DNA from: Penicillus capitatus
Lineage: Eukaryota > Chlorophyta
Assembly: GCA_965649825.1 (NCBI GenBank)
Contig: OZ287696.1
Span: 1,426,001-1,490,000, forward strand
Length of the DNA stretch: 64,000 bases
Reading direction: 5' to 3'
A program made the position numbers and the translations under genes. The stretch's first letter is position 1, and each line of letters begins with the position of its first letter. The notes beneath the pieces were generated by a model. That model was not told where the DNA came from and searched no databases. It was given only the letters and a program-made list of their open reading frames with translations. Shown here one piece after another: positions 52,882-64,000 of the stretch.

Positions 52882-53506
52882 TGTAAAAGAATGGCGCGAT
52901 TCTGACAGAACGCTGATGGGACGGCCATGTAATAAGTGGCATTACTGGCACTAAGTGTTTGTCGCGTCTTTGGCTGTGCGACGTAACCGTCGCTGCTGAG
53001 TCGCACTGACTAGGAAATGAGGCGTAGTGACTGGGCGTGAGTTCTTATGAAGTTCACATTGAACTTCATGGAACGTTCTAGAACTTCACCAGGAACTCAC
53101 TCTTGAAGTTCAGCTGATTTTCCTGTCGTCACATCGGGGTCGGAGTATTTAAGCAAGGTTTCGACGCATAAAACATCTTTCGATTGACACTTAAGTTCCT
53201 TTGGTACTGGTGAATCACATACACTCTGTTTACATCTTCTCAAAACATTCGCTGTCTACTTCTCAGTTGTAACAAGTTGTCTCTTGGCTGCAACCTCTGA
53301 ACTCCCCAAAACGTCGCTAACCCCTCAAGAACCGCTCATCACTCATTCCATTTCCAAGACTTCCGCTGCGCTTGTGAAATGAGTCATTCCGGAGACGTCG
53401 AAGGCCCGGTCCTGCCGAGTGTGCCGCCACCACCCGTCCACAAAGTAAGGGCGGAAGACATCGTGACGGAGGTCGGCAAGAAGGCCGGGAAAGATGAATC
53501 TTCACA
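52882..53506 (+). repeat. 3' LTR (625 bp)
   Basis: Apparently identical to the 5' LTR. It carries the same HSE (53070-53084), TATA-like box and Gag ATG (53379). Its 3' end opens a short chimeric frame into host DNA ending at 53570, which is a by-product and not a gene. Confidence 0.95.
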
Positions 53507-53511
53507 CCGTG

Positions 53512-55613
53512 TTTACAGTCTCAATCGCTTGTCCATATTTGCGCGGTTTTTTTTTCACTTCGAAGTGTGAGTTGCATAAGCCTTAAAACCGAAGCATTCA
53601 TTTGCCAGTTGTGTTGTGCAGCGAGTGACCCATGCATGCGATGCCATCATTCTTGCGATGATGACACACAACCTATGAAAAGTCTGTTCCGACAAATTCA
53701 GTCAGGGAATAATACGTTGGCAAACCAGAGTGTATGAAAGATTTGCCACAAAACATCTGTTTCATTAAACAACTTTCCCACTGAAGGTGAACAAAGCGAT
53801 AGACCTGCGATCGTTTTCTGTGAAAAGATATTCGCTCACAGAGCCACAGAGTTAGCCAGCTCATGATCATGGGCAACGAAGAAGTAGAAGCCGTCAAGAC
53901 TGCCGAAGTTAAGAAAAAAAACAACGGCTGTAGCACGGATCGTCTTTGAAAGCGACCTTGAAGCAGGTCAAGGAGAACAGCCTCGCCAAGTCGAAAAGAG
54001 AAACGAACACGGTCTTGGTTTCTGAAATGTGGGAGTGTTACAAAGCGGTACTTCCAGAAAGGTATCGCAAAGTCGATCTCGACTGTCGCATTCCGTGTTA
54101 CGTCAACCGGCATGTTTTTCCTGAAGCGCGTCTGTCGCGCCACGAAGAACTACGACATGACGCTCATGCGATAACGTACGTAATTGCCGTCCGTTGATCG
54201 GACACAGGAACGATCGACGTTGCTCGACAGTGCTGGTCCACAGACAAAGACGTGCGGGTTACAAAGCCGAAGGACGCTTGGCTTAAAAACTGAGTCATCG
54301 TCACGTCACGGCGAAAGAGACGTTTGAGTTTTCATCACCCCCGCATGATAGTGTCGGAAAGTATCAGAACAGAGATTTACAAAGACGAAGAACCGTTCAT
54401 CAGCAACGGCCATATATCAACAAATTGAGGCGACTCATTCATCTAAGTCAAATCAAAATGACACCTACACGACAGAGTTATTTCAGTTTCCGCTGACGCA
54501 GTTCATAGTCACGCAGTTTGACATTTTTCTCATATAACCGACGACGATAATCATTGGACCGGCATGTTAAGAGGGTGAATTCTTTTGCTTGCTCATCCAA
54601 CCACTAGTGAATAGCACAAAGACCTGTTTTGCTTTCCTGAGTTCTTTTTGACCGATATCTGCTCGTATAACACTGAAGTCGACTAGAAAACGCATAACAC
54701 CAAGGATCGGTCTGTCGGAGAACGACGTAATATCTTTCGCTTTTGGCATAAAAACAAGTTCTGCCAGGTTTGCTATTCGCCCCTACGTGCATACAGGCTC
54801 TCTATATTCTTTCGTCACAGCAGAAAACATGCAAGTTACTTTATCGCATAAGCATCAGTGGCAGCAGAACCGCGTGACTGTTTCGGTACAATATGCCGTG
54901 TCGGAATCTGAAAGAGCGCTGTCGTTGTAGAGAACTACTCTGAGTGAGCCTCTTTTCAAGGTTTTGCGGAGAATACCTCCTACAAGTGAGGAATTTGACC
55001 GACGTACATAGACGGACATAGTGATCTGACGGCTAAGTCACATCACCTCTGCGCCTCACTGAGGGTGTTTTGTGCAGGAACTGCAGAGAAGGAACGAAGG
55101 GACCCGTGGAACATAAACACTACTACCACGGCGAGGAACGTGAAAGTGCGGATCTCGCCTCCAGTCGAAAACGGAAGAGGGAGAGTTGTTGGATGCGTCA
55201 AATGGTTTCGCCGTCGAAATTTGAAGAGACCGAACGCTGATGTTGACTCGAATGGCGGACTCAGCTACCCCAGAAGGCGTGTCTCGTCAACACAGTCCTT
55301 CTTTCGCCAACCCGACGCGGAGGTTGTGCCTCTGTCTGGTCGCTCTTCTTTGAACGCATCATTATCGCCCGTTTCATCAAATGCATTCCCTCGCAGATCA
55401 TCGGTCACAACACGTACGCTAAGCGCACCATGCCTCGGTAGGACTGTTTTGCCCAATTGAATGATGATGACAAGCAACTAACTGTGCAGAAGAAGGTGAC
55501 GCTGAAAGAAACCGTTTTCAATCTCTCGAGTGGACCGACCAGAACAAAAAAACGTCGAACGATGTCGCAAGAAGAACAGGGTACGATTGCATCGATTTTG
55601 TGTTTCTTGAGCA
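53512..55613. other. Mostly unassigned stretch; one possible small gene
   Basis: 53840-54197 (+) may code a small basic protein: an exon with GNEEVEAVKTAE, an intron starting gttaag near 53907, then LKQVKENSLAKSKRETNTVL and ..RIPCYVNRHVFPEARLSRHE, stop at 54197. From 54200 to 55060 I see nothing convincing. 55065-55460 (+) holds a basic Ser/Arg-rich frame that might be a 5' exon of the kinase-like gene. Confidence 0.35.
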
Positions 55614-57527
55614 ATGAACAGTCGCAGGAGTGCTCGTGTGTCGACCGGCCTTTTCACCGGCGATCCCCAGATTGATGAACCGAATGCCGACACTACTGAC
55701 AACGCATCGCTTTCTTTTGATAAGGTGACTCTTCTGAGCAAAACCGCCGTTTTCGCGGGAAGGTGGGCAAAAAACCTCACTGTGCTTTCGTCACACGCCA
55801 GTGTGTTTAGATATCGAATCGAAAAGGCGTGCGAAGAATTGAAAGATATAGCCTGTTTCCAGGCCATCGATTGCAGGACAAAAGAACCCGTTTTCCTAAA
55901 ATTCTACGGAGACACATTTGATCTCCATCAATACATTAAATTCCACCGTTCTCTGAACACTGCATATGCCTATGAGTAACACCGTCTCCAGCGATGTTGT
56001 ATGATTTGCAGCCATTACCATCTAGATTGCTGGATGTTGTTGACAGTGGAGAAGGATACCCTCCATGTTTGGTGTTTGAAAGAGGCGACCGAACACTGAA
56101 CGATCTCAAAATAGGTGAATTTGCCCTTCGCAAAACGACCGGAATCGTTTACGAAGTAACACTGGTATCTTCTGTGGCATCGTTTGCTGAATACAAATTC
56201 TTCAGATTCTCGAAGCTCTGCACGGAATTCACAGAAGCTCGGTCACACACTGTAACTTAAATCCATCTAACGTCATGTTTTTTCCAAGAACCCTCTCCTG
56301 GAAGCTCGTTCACATGGAAGAAGCATTCTGTGCGGGAAAGCTTCCAGCCATCAGCGCCACGAATCCAATTTATTCCCCTCCTGAGCTGCGACGAGCAAAA
56401 CAAGAAGGTCTACTGCATCTCCAGATGGATCCAAGCGCTGACATATGGTCATTTGGAGTAATGTCCTTCGAATTGCTGACAGGTGTCGCTCTGAGTTATT
56501 TCAAAACAGTCTTCAAATTCTCTCGCATTCAAGGGAAGGAATTTGAGGATGATGTGACTGTGTGTGACTATTTGGCGGAACTCTTCCAAAGCAGCTACGA
56601 AGAAGCGAGATCAGCTTTTAACTTGACGCGAAATGCAGTTGATTTCCTAAGGAAAACTCTTTGCTGTGATCGAACGAAACGACCGTCAGCAGAGGAACTT
56701 CTCTCGCACGATCTACTACGTCATTTACGAGGCTCCACTGAGACAGCGCCACAAATGAACGAGGTGTGCTTTCTGCTCAGTGATGTGACCTGTCTCAAGA
56801 TCATGAACAGGTCAACACAAGCAGTTCTTCGCTGAATCAAATTGCGTGTCTCTACGCTGACAGATTCCACATTGAAGCGAAGCCAGAGACATTTCTCAAG
56901 AGAAGTAACCCACAAAAACGGTTCCATGAAAGAGAAGCGAAAGAAGCCCCCACCGAAAGAGACGATCTGCTGGGCGACAAGCCTTCCTATGTGCTGAAAA
57001 CAAAAAAGTGCTTTCGTTTGAGACTTTACATCACTTTTGGCGAAGGCTCAGTATTGCCAACAGACGACATCCAATCCGTCCGAATCAAGATGAAGGATAA
57101 TGATAGCCCAGTTGAAGTGCCATACGAAGTGGTGTCATCCGATACAAGGCAAAAAGAGATCATCGCTCTAGTGGATCCTGCGACGATCAATTCTACCGCT
57201 CTCATGACAGCTTCTCGTGTTTATGGAAGTCTAGAGGAGAAATACGAAAAAATGGAGGTGTTCGTGGACTTCATTCTGAACGACTCGGGCGGCGTAACTC
57301 AGAGAAAGGGTCACGATCTCTATTTGCTGATGGTCAATTCAAGTATCGCACTAATGTACTATGACCATAAAACATGGCTTTATGACCAGTTTACAAAATT
57401 ACCAAAGGCTGCTAGGAGTTTGTCAGACGCTATGGTTGGGTTTTTCTTCAAGTCTGGCAAGTTTATAGTTTATCTTTCCCCTCTGTTCGCATCGGCGTGT
57501 TTATTGCGTTGTTGCTGTTGCGCATAG
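55614..57527 (+). CDS. Predicted pseudokinase with Cys-rich hydrophobic C-terminus
   Basis: Protein-kinase fold with a beta-3 lysine candidate (PVFLKFYGD), a hinge region LVFERGD, a catalytic-loop counterpart THCNLNPSNVMFF in place of HRDLKPxN, no DFG (KLVHMEEAF instead), an activation-segment end YSPPELRRA, ADIWSFGVMSFELLTG and the C-lobe end TKRPSAEELLSHDLL. Loss of HRD and DFG Asp argues for a pseudokinase. Introns 56156-56205 and 56764-56810 are clear; one junction near 55975 is unresolved. After the fold comes a ~240-residue beta-rich/helical region and the tail KFIVYLSPLFASACLLRCCCCA, a hydrophobic segment with a run of cysteines that could be membrane-inserted or palmitoylated. Confidence 0.7.
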
Positions 57528-58188
57528 CAACGAAACGTGTTCCCACATCGATGCCGATTCGATCTTATCGCAGTTTGTTCTTCTATTCCTTTCTTTTCTA
57601 TGAATTCGGTGGGGAAACGCATGAACATGATAACAGTTAATCATGTTGACGTTTTTTGGTTAGCAGAACACTTTGAATCTGTAGAATTTATTCACCACGC
57701 GTTCATCTTCGTCGCATTCGGCGCGTTATCCTTCGTCGTTGGAGCGTTTGGAAAAGATGTAGTACAACGTCAGCAATCGATACCGACCAGTCCAAGGGTT
57801 TCTTGTCAACTAGTTTCTCAGGAAAGTTTGTGAGATCACCATACAGCTGTCACAATAAGTAAAAAGAGTAATCGATTGTGAGGCATAGCACATCGACGGG
57901 CGGTTATGCAGAGTCTGATTCGTATCTCCTCGTCCACTATCGGCGTATGACAGCAGGACAAGCATCAATCTTTGAACCAGCGTCGACGCACTTTCCAAGT
58001 CTCGTCGGACAAGAAAGAGCAACGTTTGTTGCAGATTTTCTCAGGTAAGTGCGTTCGGTAAGGTATCTGTCAGTAGAGATTACTTCGCGTGACAGACAGC
58101 GCACTCATTATCGCAGCAGAGAAAGTCGCTTTGGACTGAATCGCTTGCGCGCTTTATAAAACCCACGCATTGCAAACGGATAGTTTGT

Positions 58189-58590
58189 TTAAATCAACAA
58201 AAGAGTGAATCTATGTGCACAAGTCAGAATGAGATGACAGTCCTGACACAATTGCGGTTCTCTCTCACTCTTCCGATCAAATACGTCATGAATCGCAAAA
58301 ACAGGAATATCGTCCAATCTCAGCCCGGACAGAATCCAGATTTTCTTCCGAGGCCCTTTCTCGCCGTACGTCTGAGGTGGTCCCTTAATGACTGGCAGAT
58401 CGGCATCGGCTGTGCCTTTCAGTCGAACGGGGTGAATTGAAGGTCGATATTCCACCGATATCCAGAACGCCTCGTATAGCCTCTTGGCGACTTAGTGTCT
58501 CGTTTGCTCTCTCTTTGAATGTCGACAGGAGGGAATCATCGCTTCTCTGTCCATACGTCCTCAGAATGATGATGAAATTCACCTTCTAAC
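58189..58590 (-). CDS. Small conserved-looking protein, unknown
   Basis: Exon with NFIIILRTYGQRSDDSLLST and NETLSRQEAIRGVLDI, then a 46-nt intron (gtggaa...cacag) in phase 1, then ADADLPVIKGPPQTYGEKGP and PVFAIHDVFDRKSEREPQLC, stop at 58189. About 120 residues; the 5' end is uncertain. Not recognised; small organellar ribosomal or respiratory subunits have this sort of size and composition, but that is a guess. Confidence 0.35.
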
Positions 58591-58599
58591 AGCGCGCAC

Positions 58600-59003
58600 T
58601 CTGTACGTGGAGCGCAAGGGGATGGACAGATAAACCTGAAAAGGTAGCGTGTACCACTGGACCGTGGAAAATGCGTTGTCTCAGCCAATGCAACGTCTTG
58701 AAACCATAAGACGTCGACCTTCAGATCCTATGTAGTTTACTCCACCTGAAAAAGATCTATTCCATCATTAACACAAGACCATCAGGAGTATGTGCATTTC
58801 TGTGACATCCAGCACGGACGTAAGGTTTCGTATGCCGCTGACAGAACACTCTACCTGAATAACGAGTGTTCTGTACGACGATGTTTTTGAAGTATGATGT
58901 CTATTTCATTTGCGTCGTTAGTGGGAACTCATTGTATCTTGCGTCGTCGCTTTAGACAAGAAAACCGCCTCTTGTCTCCGAGAAATCGACGACGCCCGAA
59001 CAA
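58600..59003. other. Intergenic stretch before UFD2, nothing recognised
   Basis: About 400 bp with stop codons in all frames at short intervals. A near-inverted pair of ACAGAACACTC/GAGTGTTCTGT occurs around 58840-58873 with a short spacer and may form a hairpin upstream of the UFD2 start. Confidence 0.4.
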
Positions 59004-62000
59004 ATGTCTGCAGATGACGTCGCCGAGGATCAGCTCATCAGCAACATACTTGCTGTCACGTTGCGACCCACGAACGACAGCAGTCTTTACTTTCTTGCCA
59101 CCCTTGCGGCTGTCTTTTCTCCAACCTCTCTGTCTTTCGGAACAGATGGTATGTTCTTTTAGGAGATGGAATCTATAAGTGGAACTCAGGTCCTGTTGCG
59201 GCGTGAAATCGTCGACCGCGTTCTTGTCGCCCGATTGATAGATGAACCTCCATCAGAATACGTTTTCTCTCCCTTTCAATACCTCCTACACTGCTATGCA
59301 AACGTCTATCAACAAGCTCGTTCTCTACCGAGCAGATATCGTAATGCCCAGCTACTGCAGCGCCTGAATGCAACAGTAGTGGACATCAAAGACCTAATAC
59401 TGAGCTACGCGGCACTGGTCTTCATGCCAGATGTCATTCCAGCGGTAAGAACTGCTTGTTTCTGTAGAAGTCCTCGTATGGCGCATCGTAGAAAAACATG
59501 CAAACGGGTTTGCAGCTCTTGGCTTCACTGGAAGCTGTGACAGAGCCTAAGGCGGGTATCGAACCTATGCCGGCCTTGTTTCTTGAAGAATTTGCAAACC
59601 GACAGAACTCTGATCTGCTACAGGAGCTCCTTAAACCCATCTGTCCGTACACATCCCTCTCTGCAGCCTGTGATGTGTAGCGTGTTCATCAGGTCACAAA
59701 ATGGGAATCTCGATGCTGAAGACGTCGCTGGGTGGTGACCATAGCAAGCCCCTGCACATACTGAAATCCCTTTTGGACGTTCCAAAACTGGCAACAGCGA
59801 TAACCCAGTTGCCCATGTTCCTCAGTCCACACGACAATGGCTACAAGTTTGAGATGGGCACTCTCCTCGGTACCCTTCTCTCAGTGAGTGCTCTACCAGA
59901 TCGTGCCAATCAAATGCGACCCGATATCGGTCGAGAGTTTTTTGAAAACCACGAGAATCTTGGGATGAGAGATCTGCACCAGTCGATCACTTCGCTCAGG
60001 AGATCATCCAACCAATTCACGGATGATCTTCATTCCCTTTTCAGAACGCTGCTGAAAAAAGACACACGATCGCAGACGGTTCAATGGCTGATACATGCCA
60101 TTGAGAGCAACAACGCTCGATCTCAAATGAATCCAGCACAATTGACCATTTCTTCCAATGGCTTCTGCCTGAATCTCTGCAATCTGTTGGTGAAGCTATG
60201 CGAACCCTTCGTGGATCCGCACAGTGGCAAAGCATGGCCGCATGTGACACTTGATTACGTGCTGAATAACGATCGCCTGAGTTTCCAGGATGAGACAAGG
60301 CTGGCGATGGCATCCTCCGAAGCAGAAGAGCTGCAGAAGAAAGGAACGGGAGAGCAATCGGGACATCCGCCGCCCTACCACTTTATCTGCGAATGCTTCT
60401 TCATGACACTCAAGGCGCTGCACCTGGGCACTGTGAAGCTCATCAACGGCCTCGGCAATCTCATGCGTCATATCCGTAACATTCGAACCGAGATAGCAGA
60501 ACTGGAAACTGCACTCCAAGCAGAACAGAACCCAATTCGTCGAACGCAGGCCGAACGCGAGCTCACTCGATACAAAGCCATCCAGGAACACCTGGAGAGA
60601 GAGCGCCTGTGCATGGAAGCCATTCTGTGTGACGACTTTCTGCTGACGCAAATAAACACGTTCTACCAGCTCGTGCTGGTCTGGATGACACGACTGATGT
60701 ACCTTCAAGTGTCCGATTCTTTTCAAGTCCCTCTTCCTGGTCCTGTCCATCCCAGCTTCGCTGCAGTGCCCGAGTACTTCCTCGAAGATCTTGTGGATGT
60801 TCTGATCCATACAGGACATCAGGCGCCGCAGGTTTTTCAATCTGTCCGCCTGCAGGAGACCGTCATCTTTTTCATGGCCATGATGGGAAGCCCGCACTAC
60901 GTTACCAATCCTTATCTCAGAGGGAAGCTGGTAGAAGTGCTGCACGCGTGTCTGCCCGAGTCTCTGAAACACCATCCCACCATGCGACGGCGTTCGGATC
61001 TCTTGGCGTTTGTATTTGAAGACCATCCGACCATTCTTCGTCACTTGGTTCCCTGTTTGCTGCAACTCTACGTCGATATCGAGTCCACTGGACGACATGC
61101 ACAGTTCTATGAGAAATTCGAAACCCGAACGTACATTACGGAGTTACTGGAGTATGTGTGGAACATCAAAGAGCATAATGAAGCTTGGAAGGCAGTGGCA
61201 GAAAAGGATGGCGGCCGCGGTCTGTATCTTCTATTCTGCAACATGCTCGTCAATGACTCAATCTTCCTCTTGGACGATAGTTTGAAGAAACTGGAAGAGA
61301 TCCGAAGAATCGAGACCCGCATGGCGAATCCTGAAGAATGGAATCGCCTTACTCCAGAAGAGAGGCAGCAAGAGGAACGCGATCTGAGTCACCACGGTTC
61401 CCTCTCGATCATAGAGTCCGTGCATAAACTGAGGAAAGATGGATGTGTGTGACAGGTGGAGTTCTAAGGAACCTCTTCCACTACGCCAAGGGATGCATCA
61501 ACCATCTCCTTCGTGTCACACGTGAGACGCAGAAGACTTTCCTGTTGCCGGAAATGGTCGAACGCGTCGCTTCGATGTTGAATTACTTCCTCAAGTACAT
61601 CACGGGCCCAGAGAGGAAGAAACTGAAGACCAAGAATCCAGAGGAGTACAACTTCGACCCCAAGAAGCTCCTCACCGGAATACTGGAAATCTATCTCCAG
61701 CTGGAGCGCGCCGACGACGAACACGTCTTCGCACGGGCCGTCTCTTCGGATGGACGGTCCTACCGAGATGAAATGTTCGGCGAGGCGTTGGCTGTGGTGG
61801 AGAGGCATGCACTCATGGAGGCGGACAGGGTCCAACTCATCCGTCGCTTCGCTCAAGCCTGCCACGATGCCGCACTGCACGGAGCTCGGGAGGAAGAGAT
61901 CCTTGGCGAAGTGCCTGACGAGTTCCTGGATCCGATTCAGTTCACCCTTATGCGCGATCCGGTGACACTGCCGACTTCAGGGCAGACGCTTGATCGGACG

Positions 62001-62141
62001 ACTATTGCCCGCCATCTTCTGTCCGATCCAAAAGACCCTTTCAACCGCGAGCCGCTGACAGTCGAGATGCTCAAGCCCAATGACGATCTCAGAAGTCGCA
62101 TCGAGGAGTGGCTCAGAGAGCAGAAATCGGCAACGGAATGA
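59004..62141 (+). CDS. UFD2: Ubiquitin conjugation factor E4 (UFD2/UBE4), U-box ligase
   Basis: Extends ubiquitin chains on substrates. The N-terminal VLLRREIVDRVLVARL, PFQYLLHCYANVYQ and a short linker lead to the UFD2 core (59701-61800) with FEMGTLLGTLLSVSAL, ERVASMLNYFLKYITGPE, YNFDPKKLLTGILEIYLQL and DGRSYRDEMFGEAL. The C-terminal U-box has DEFLDPIQFTLMRDPVTLP, LDRTTIARHLLSDPKDPFNR and a final helix. Five exons with introns 59132-59179, 59445-59491, 59643-59692 and 61447-61490; all phases agree; 982 residues, the usual size. It ends 123 bp before the lipin start. Confidence 0.95.
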
Positions 62142-62264
62142 AGAACGACAGACAGTACATTGCGTATGTAGATTTAGACATTGCGTTGCTCGCATCGGTA
62201 CGCGATCATCGAAGGTGTGCGTCCCCACAGCCGAACGCGTTGTCGAACCGACCTTCGAGCAGAA

Positions 62265-64000
62265 ATGTCGTCCACAGCAGGAAGAGCTGCCAGTGTGCTG
62301 CGGGATGGCGTCGTTTACAGTGGGAGTGCCATCGTGAACGGCGTCAATGCCATCACTCCGCACTTCGCCGGCGCTGTTGATATCCTTGTCGTCCGTCAAC
62401 CGGACGGCTCTCTCAGGAGCACCCCGTTCTACGGTAAGGCCGCCTGCCCGCTGCTGACGCTCCTGATGTCCTCTGCAGTTAGGTTTGGAAAGTACTCGTC
62501 CCTTCGTGCTAAGGACAGAGCGGTACGCATCTTTATCAACGGTAAGCGCCCCCAGAAAAGGCAGATGCGAGTGAGATGATGGAGTGAGACAGGGTCCGAC
62601 ACCAGCCTCGAAATGCACCTGGGCAGCTACGGCCAAGCATACTTCATCACAGAGTCTTTAGAAGTGTGCAACGGTGTGCATTCATACTGTCACGTCATGT
62701 ATTGCATTGCATCTGTGCTGCTGTGATCAGTTTCGGATCAGGAGGCGGGTGTCGACTACGGTGGAATGATATCTTCACCGAGTGGCTACTCATCAAACGA
62801 TGAAGAGGAGGATGCACCGTATGCCAATACGCAAATGCTGGAAGCAGTTCGCACGGAAGTCTCTGCGCTGCACAAAAAAGAGGCGAAGATAACATCTGCA
62901 GGTATCTGCCCGTTGCTGTGCCTTTCCATAGAGAACATGTATCTCAGATCCTGTAGCTGAGTGTAGTTCCTGGAAAAGGATCGAAGACACATCGCTGCCT
63001 GTTTCGCCCTTCAGATTTCGAAAAAACGATTCCGCTTTGAAGAGAAAAGCCACAGAGCGATCTTTCTCAGACAACGAAGATGCGTTGAATGAAAACGATG
63101 AAGAATCGAAGAGAGCACCGCATCACGGTTTGCAGAGGGTCGTGGTCGAGGAGAAAATAACGTCATCTCTCCTCAGTGTGCGAAGCTGCCCTTCATTCAA
63201 GACTGCCATGGAAGGAGATCTGAATCTCGACGAAGGACCTCACGGAGATGGACATTCTCATCAGACACCCGAAGATGCTGTGACACAGGATGCAGAGTAT
63301 TTCTCGCCAGCGGGATCTCTCGAGAACAGTTCGAATCAGAACAACGACGCTCTGGTGTGTCCGGATCCGGAATCGCATTTCACTTCGGCGTTCAGTCATG
63401 GCGCAGCAGAGAGAGGCGAAATGGGAGATCTCGAAAACGTATCGCAGTCACTCGTGGGCTTGAATGACGGATACGATGGCGACACCGAGACGGCTAAGTT
63501 TGCAAAGGAATCGAACTTGTCGCCTTTCCCCGTTGCGGACTCCCTGAGCGCATCGATCCTTCGAGGACTCGAGATATCTCTGTGTGGGCATTTGCTGAAG
63601 CGTGATATGCCGTCTGCTGCAGCTCAGTCGATTTTCGAAGCGCACCGAGTTCTGAGAGAAGATTTTCAAGAGAAGGGCATCCAGATCGCACAGGACTCAC
63701 GTTTGATCTGCCGTGTGGATGGAGTGCTTTATCCTTGGTCGATGGTCGTGCCAATGGTGCTGGGTATGTTGGCGTTTGACGGCAGATGGGATCATATGCT
63801 GCAAGCACGTCACAGTCTTGGTACGAGCGATTCGTATGCCAAAGAAACGGCGTCTGACGAACGGCCATCGAGCGGCTGGAGTCTGTGGCCATTCCGCGGA
63901 CGATCGGCCAAAACAACGGCAGAAGAACAGCCGGGCGAAACAGAAAGCACAGATCAGCGGCGGATGACCAGGAAGAAAGTTCTATCTCCCACACCCGAGC
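62265..64000 (+). CDS. Lipin / phosphatidate phosphatase, 5' part
   Basis: Mg-dependent phosphatidic acid phosphatase making diacylglycerol and regulating membrane lipid synthesis. The N-LIP domain reads VNAITPHFAGAVDILVVRQP, VRFGKYSSLRAKDRAVRIFI and LEMHLGSYGQAYFITE across introns 62434-62478 and 62542-62592. Later exons carry a long acidic/Ser-rich linker and, from about 63540, the conserved middle region LRGLEISLCGHLLKRDMPSA, FEAHRVLREDFQEKG and DGVLYPWSMVVPMVLGMLAF, then a basic segment. The catalytic DxDxT (LNS2) domain lies beyond the window. Confidence 0.9.

Larger units (their letters stand above)
45081..53511 (+). mobile_element. Intact Ty3/gypsy-like LTR retrotransposon with target duplication
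   Basis: Two 625-bp LTRs (45086-45710 and 52882-53506) begin TG, end CA and appear identical. They are flanked by the 5-bp duplication CCGTG (45081-45085, 53507-53511). Internal ORFs: Gag-protease, Pol (RT, RNase H, integrase) and a third ORF, all uninterrupted. The RT-RNaseH-integrase order and the LPQG and YADD motifs put it in the Ty3/gypsy class. Sequence right after the 5' LTR (TGGTTTCGGAGCTGGGT) has the TGG start of a tRNA primer-binding site and would itself be translated as part of Gag. I see no clear polypurine tract before 52882. The identical LTRs point to recent insertion. Confidence 0.96.

Noticed and set aside
53379-53570. 63-codon frame starting in the 3' LTR
   Set aside because: It is the LTR-encoded Gag start running into host flank; a by-product of the insertion.
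59545-59575. tRNA T-loop-like GGTTCGATACCC on the minus strand
   Set aside because: Lies within the UFD2 coding exon and no cloverleaf can be drawn.
1-64000. CRISPR arrays, rRNA operons or bacterial operons
   Set aside because: None seen; the window is eukaryotic nuclear DNA with spliced genes.

Overview
The window is nuclear DNA of a plastid-bearing eukaryote, most likely a microalga. The genes are typically eukaryotic (Rab GDI, TFIIS, TBP, fibrillarin, lipin, UFD2/E4). They are cut by many short GT-AG introns, nearly all 38-62 nt and mostly 44-54 nt. Several products belong to plastid families and have basic, Ser/Arg-rich N-terminal extensions: EPSP synthase, an At5g03900-like thylakoid/envelope protein, a PAP/fibrillin, ribose-5-phosphate isomerase, bL9 and a CoxE-like VWA protein. 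These extensions lack an obvious signal peptide, and several carry a Phe within the first ~8 residues. That pattern is reminiscent of red-algal or glaucophyte transit peptides, but I cannot assign a lineage. All exon structures were worked out by eye from reading frame, family conservation and splice sites.

Layout. 0.2-9.3 kb is dense: Rab GDI, a mitochondrial BCKDH/PDH kinase, a small secreted Cys protein, a group II decarboxylase, plastid EPSP synthase and TFIIS. 9.3-11.2 kb is unassigned. 11.2-18.1 kb holds a small Cys-rich membrane protein, glutathione reductase, a coiled-coil protein, a FAST/OPR-like repeat protein and a small basic protein. 18.2-21.8 kb is gene-poor, with an A-rich tract and inverted repeats. 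21.9-25.6 kb is extremely compact: the At5g03900-like gene, RPI and an OTUD6-like deubiquitinase, with an 18-bp gap and then overlapping stop codons. 25.6-29.4 kb contains decayed material: an FtsH/YME1 remnant, a frameshifted RRM gene, a truncated SAP-like gene and a chimeric duplication of fibrillarin plus VWA sequence. 29.7-44.8 kb is dense again: Tim17/22, 2H phosphoesterase, PAP/fibrillin, fibrillarin, TBP, VWA, bL9, PUF and four more Cys-rich membrane proteins. 45.09-53.51 kb is an intact LTR retrotransposon. 53.5-64 kb carries a pseudokinase, UFD2 and the 5' part of lipin.

Two things stand out. First, five single-exon genes encode one family of small proteins: two membrane segments flank a loop with the pattern CxC-CC-C-CxC-C. 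I do not recognise this family. Second, the retrotransposon is young (two 625-bp LTRs that look identical, 5-bp target duplication CCGTG) and unusual. Its Gag start codon lies inside the LTR. Gag has several predicted membrane segments. Pol is reached by a -1 slip at GGGAAAC. The LTR has a perfect heat-shock element. A third ORF behind its own TATA box encodes a membrane-anchored protein with what looks like a catalytically dead second retropepsin domain.
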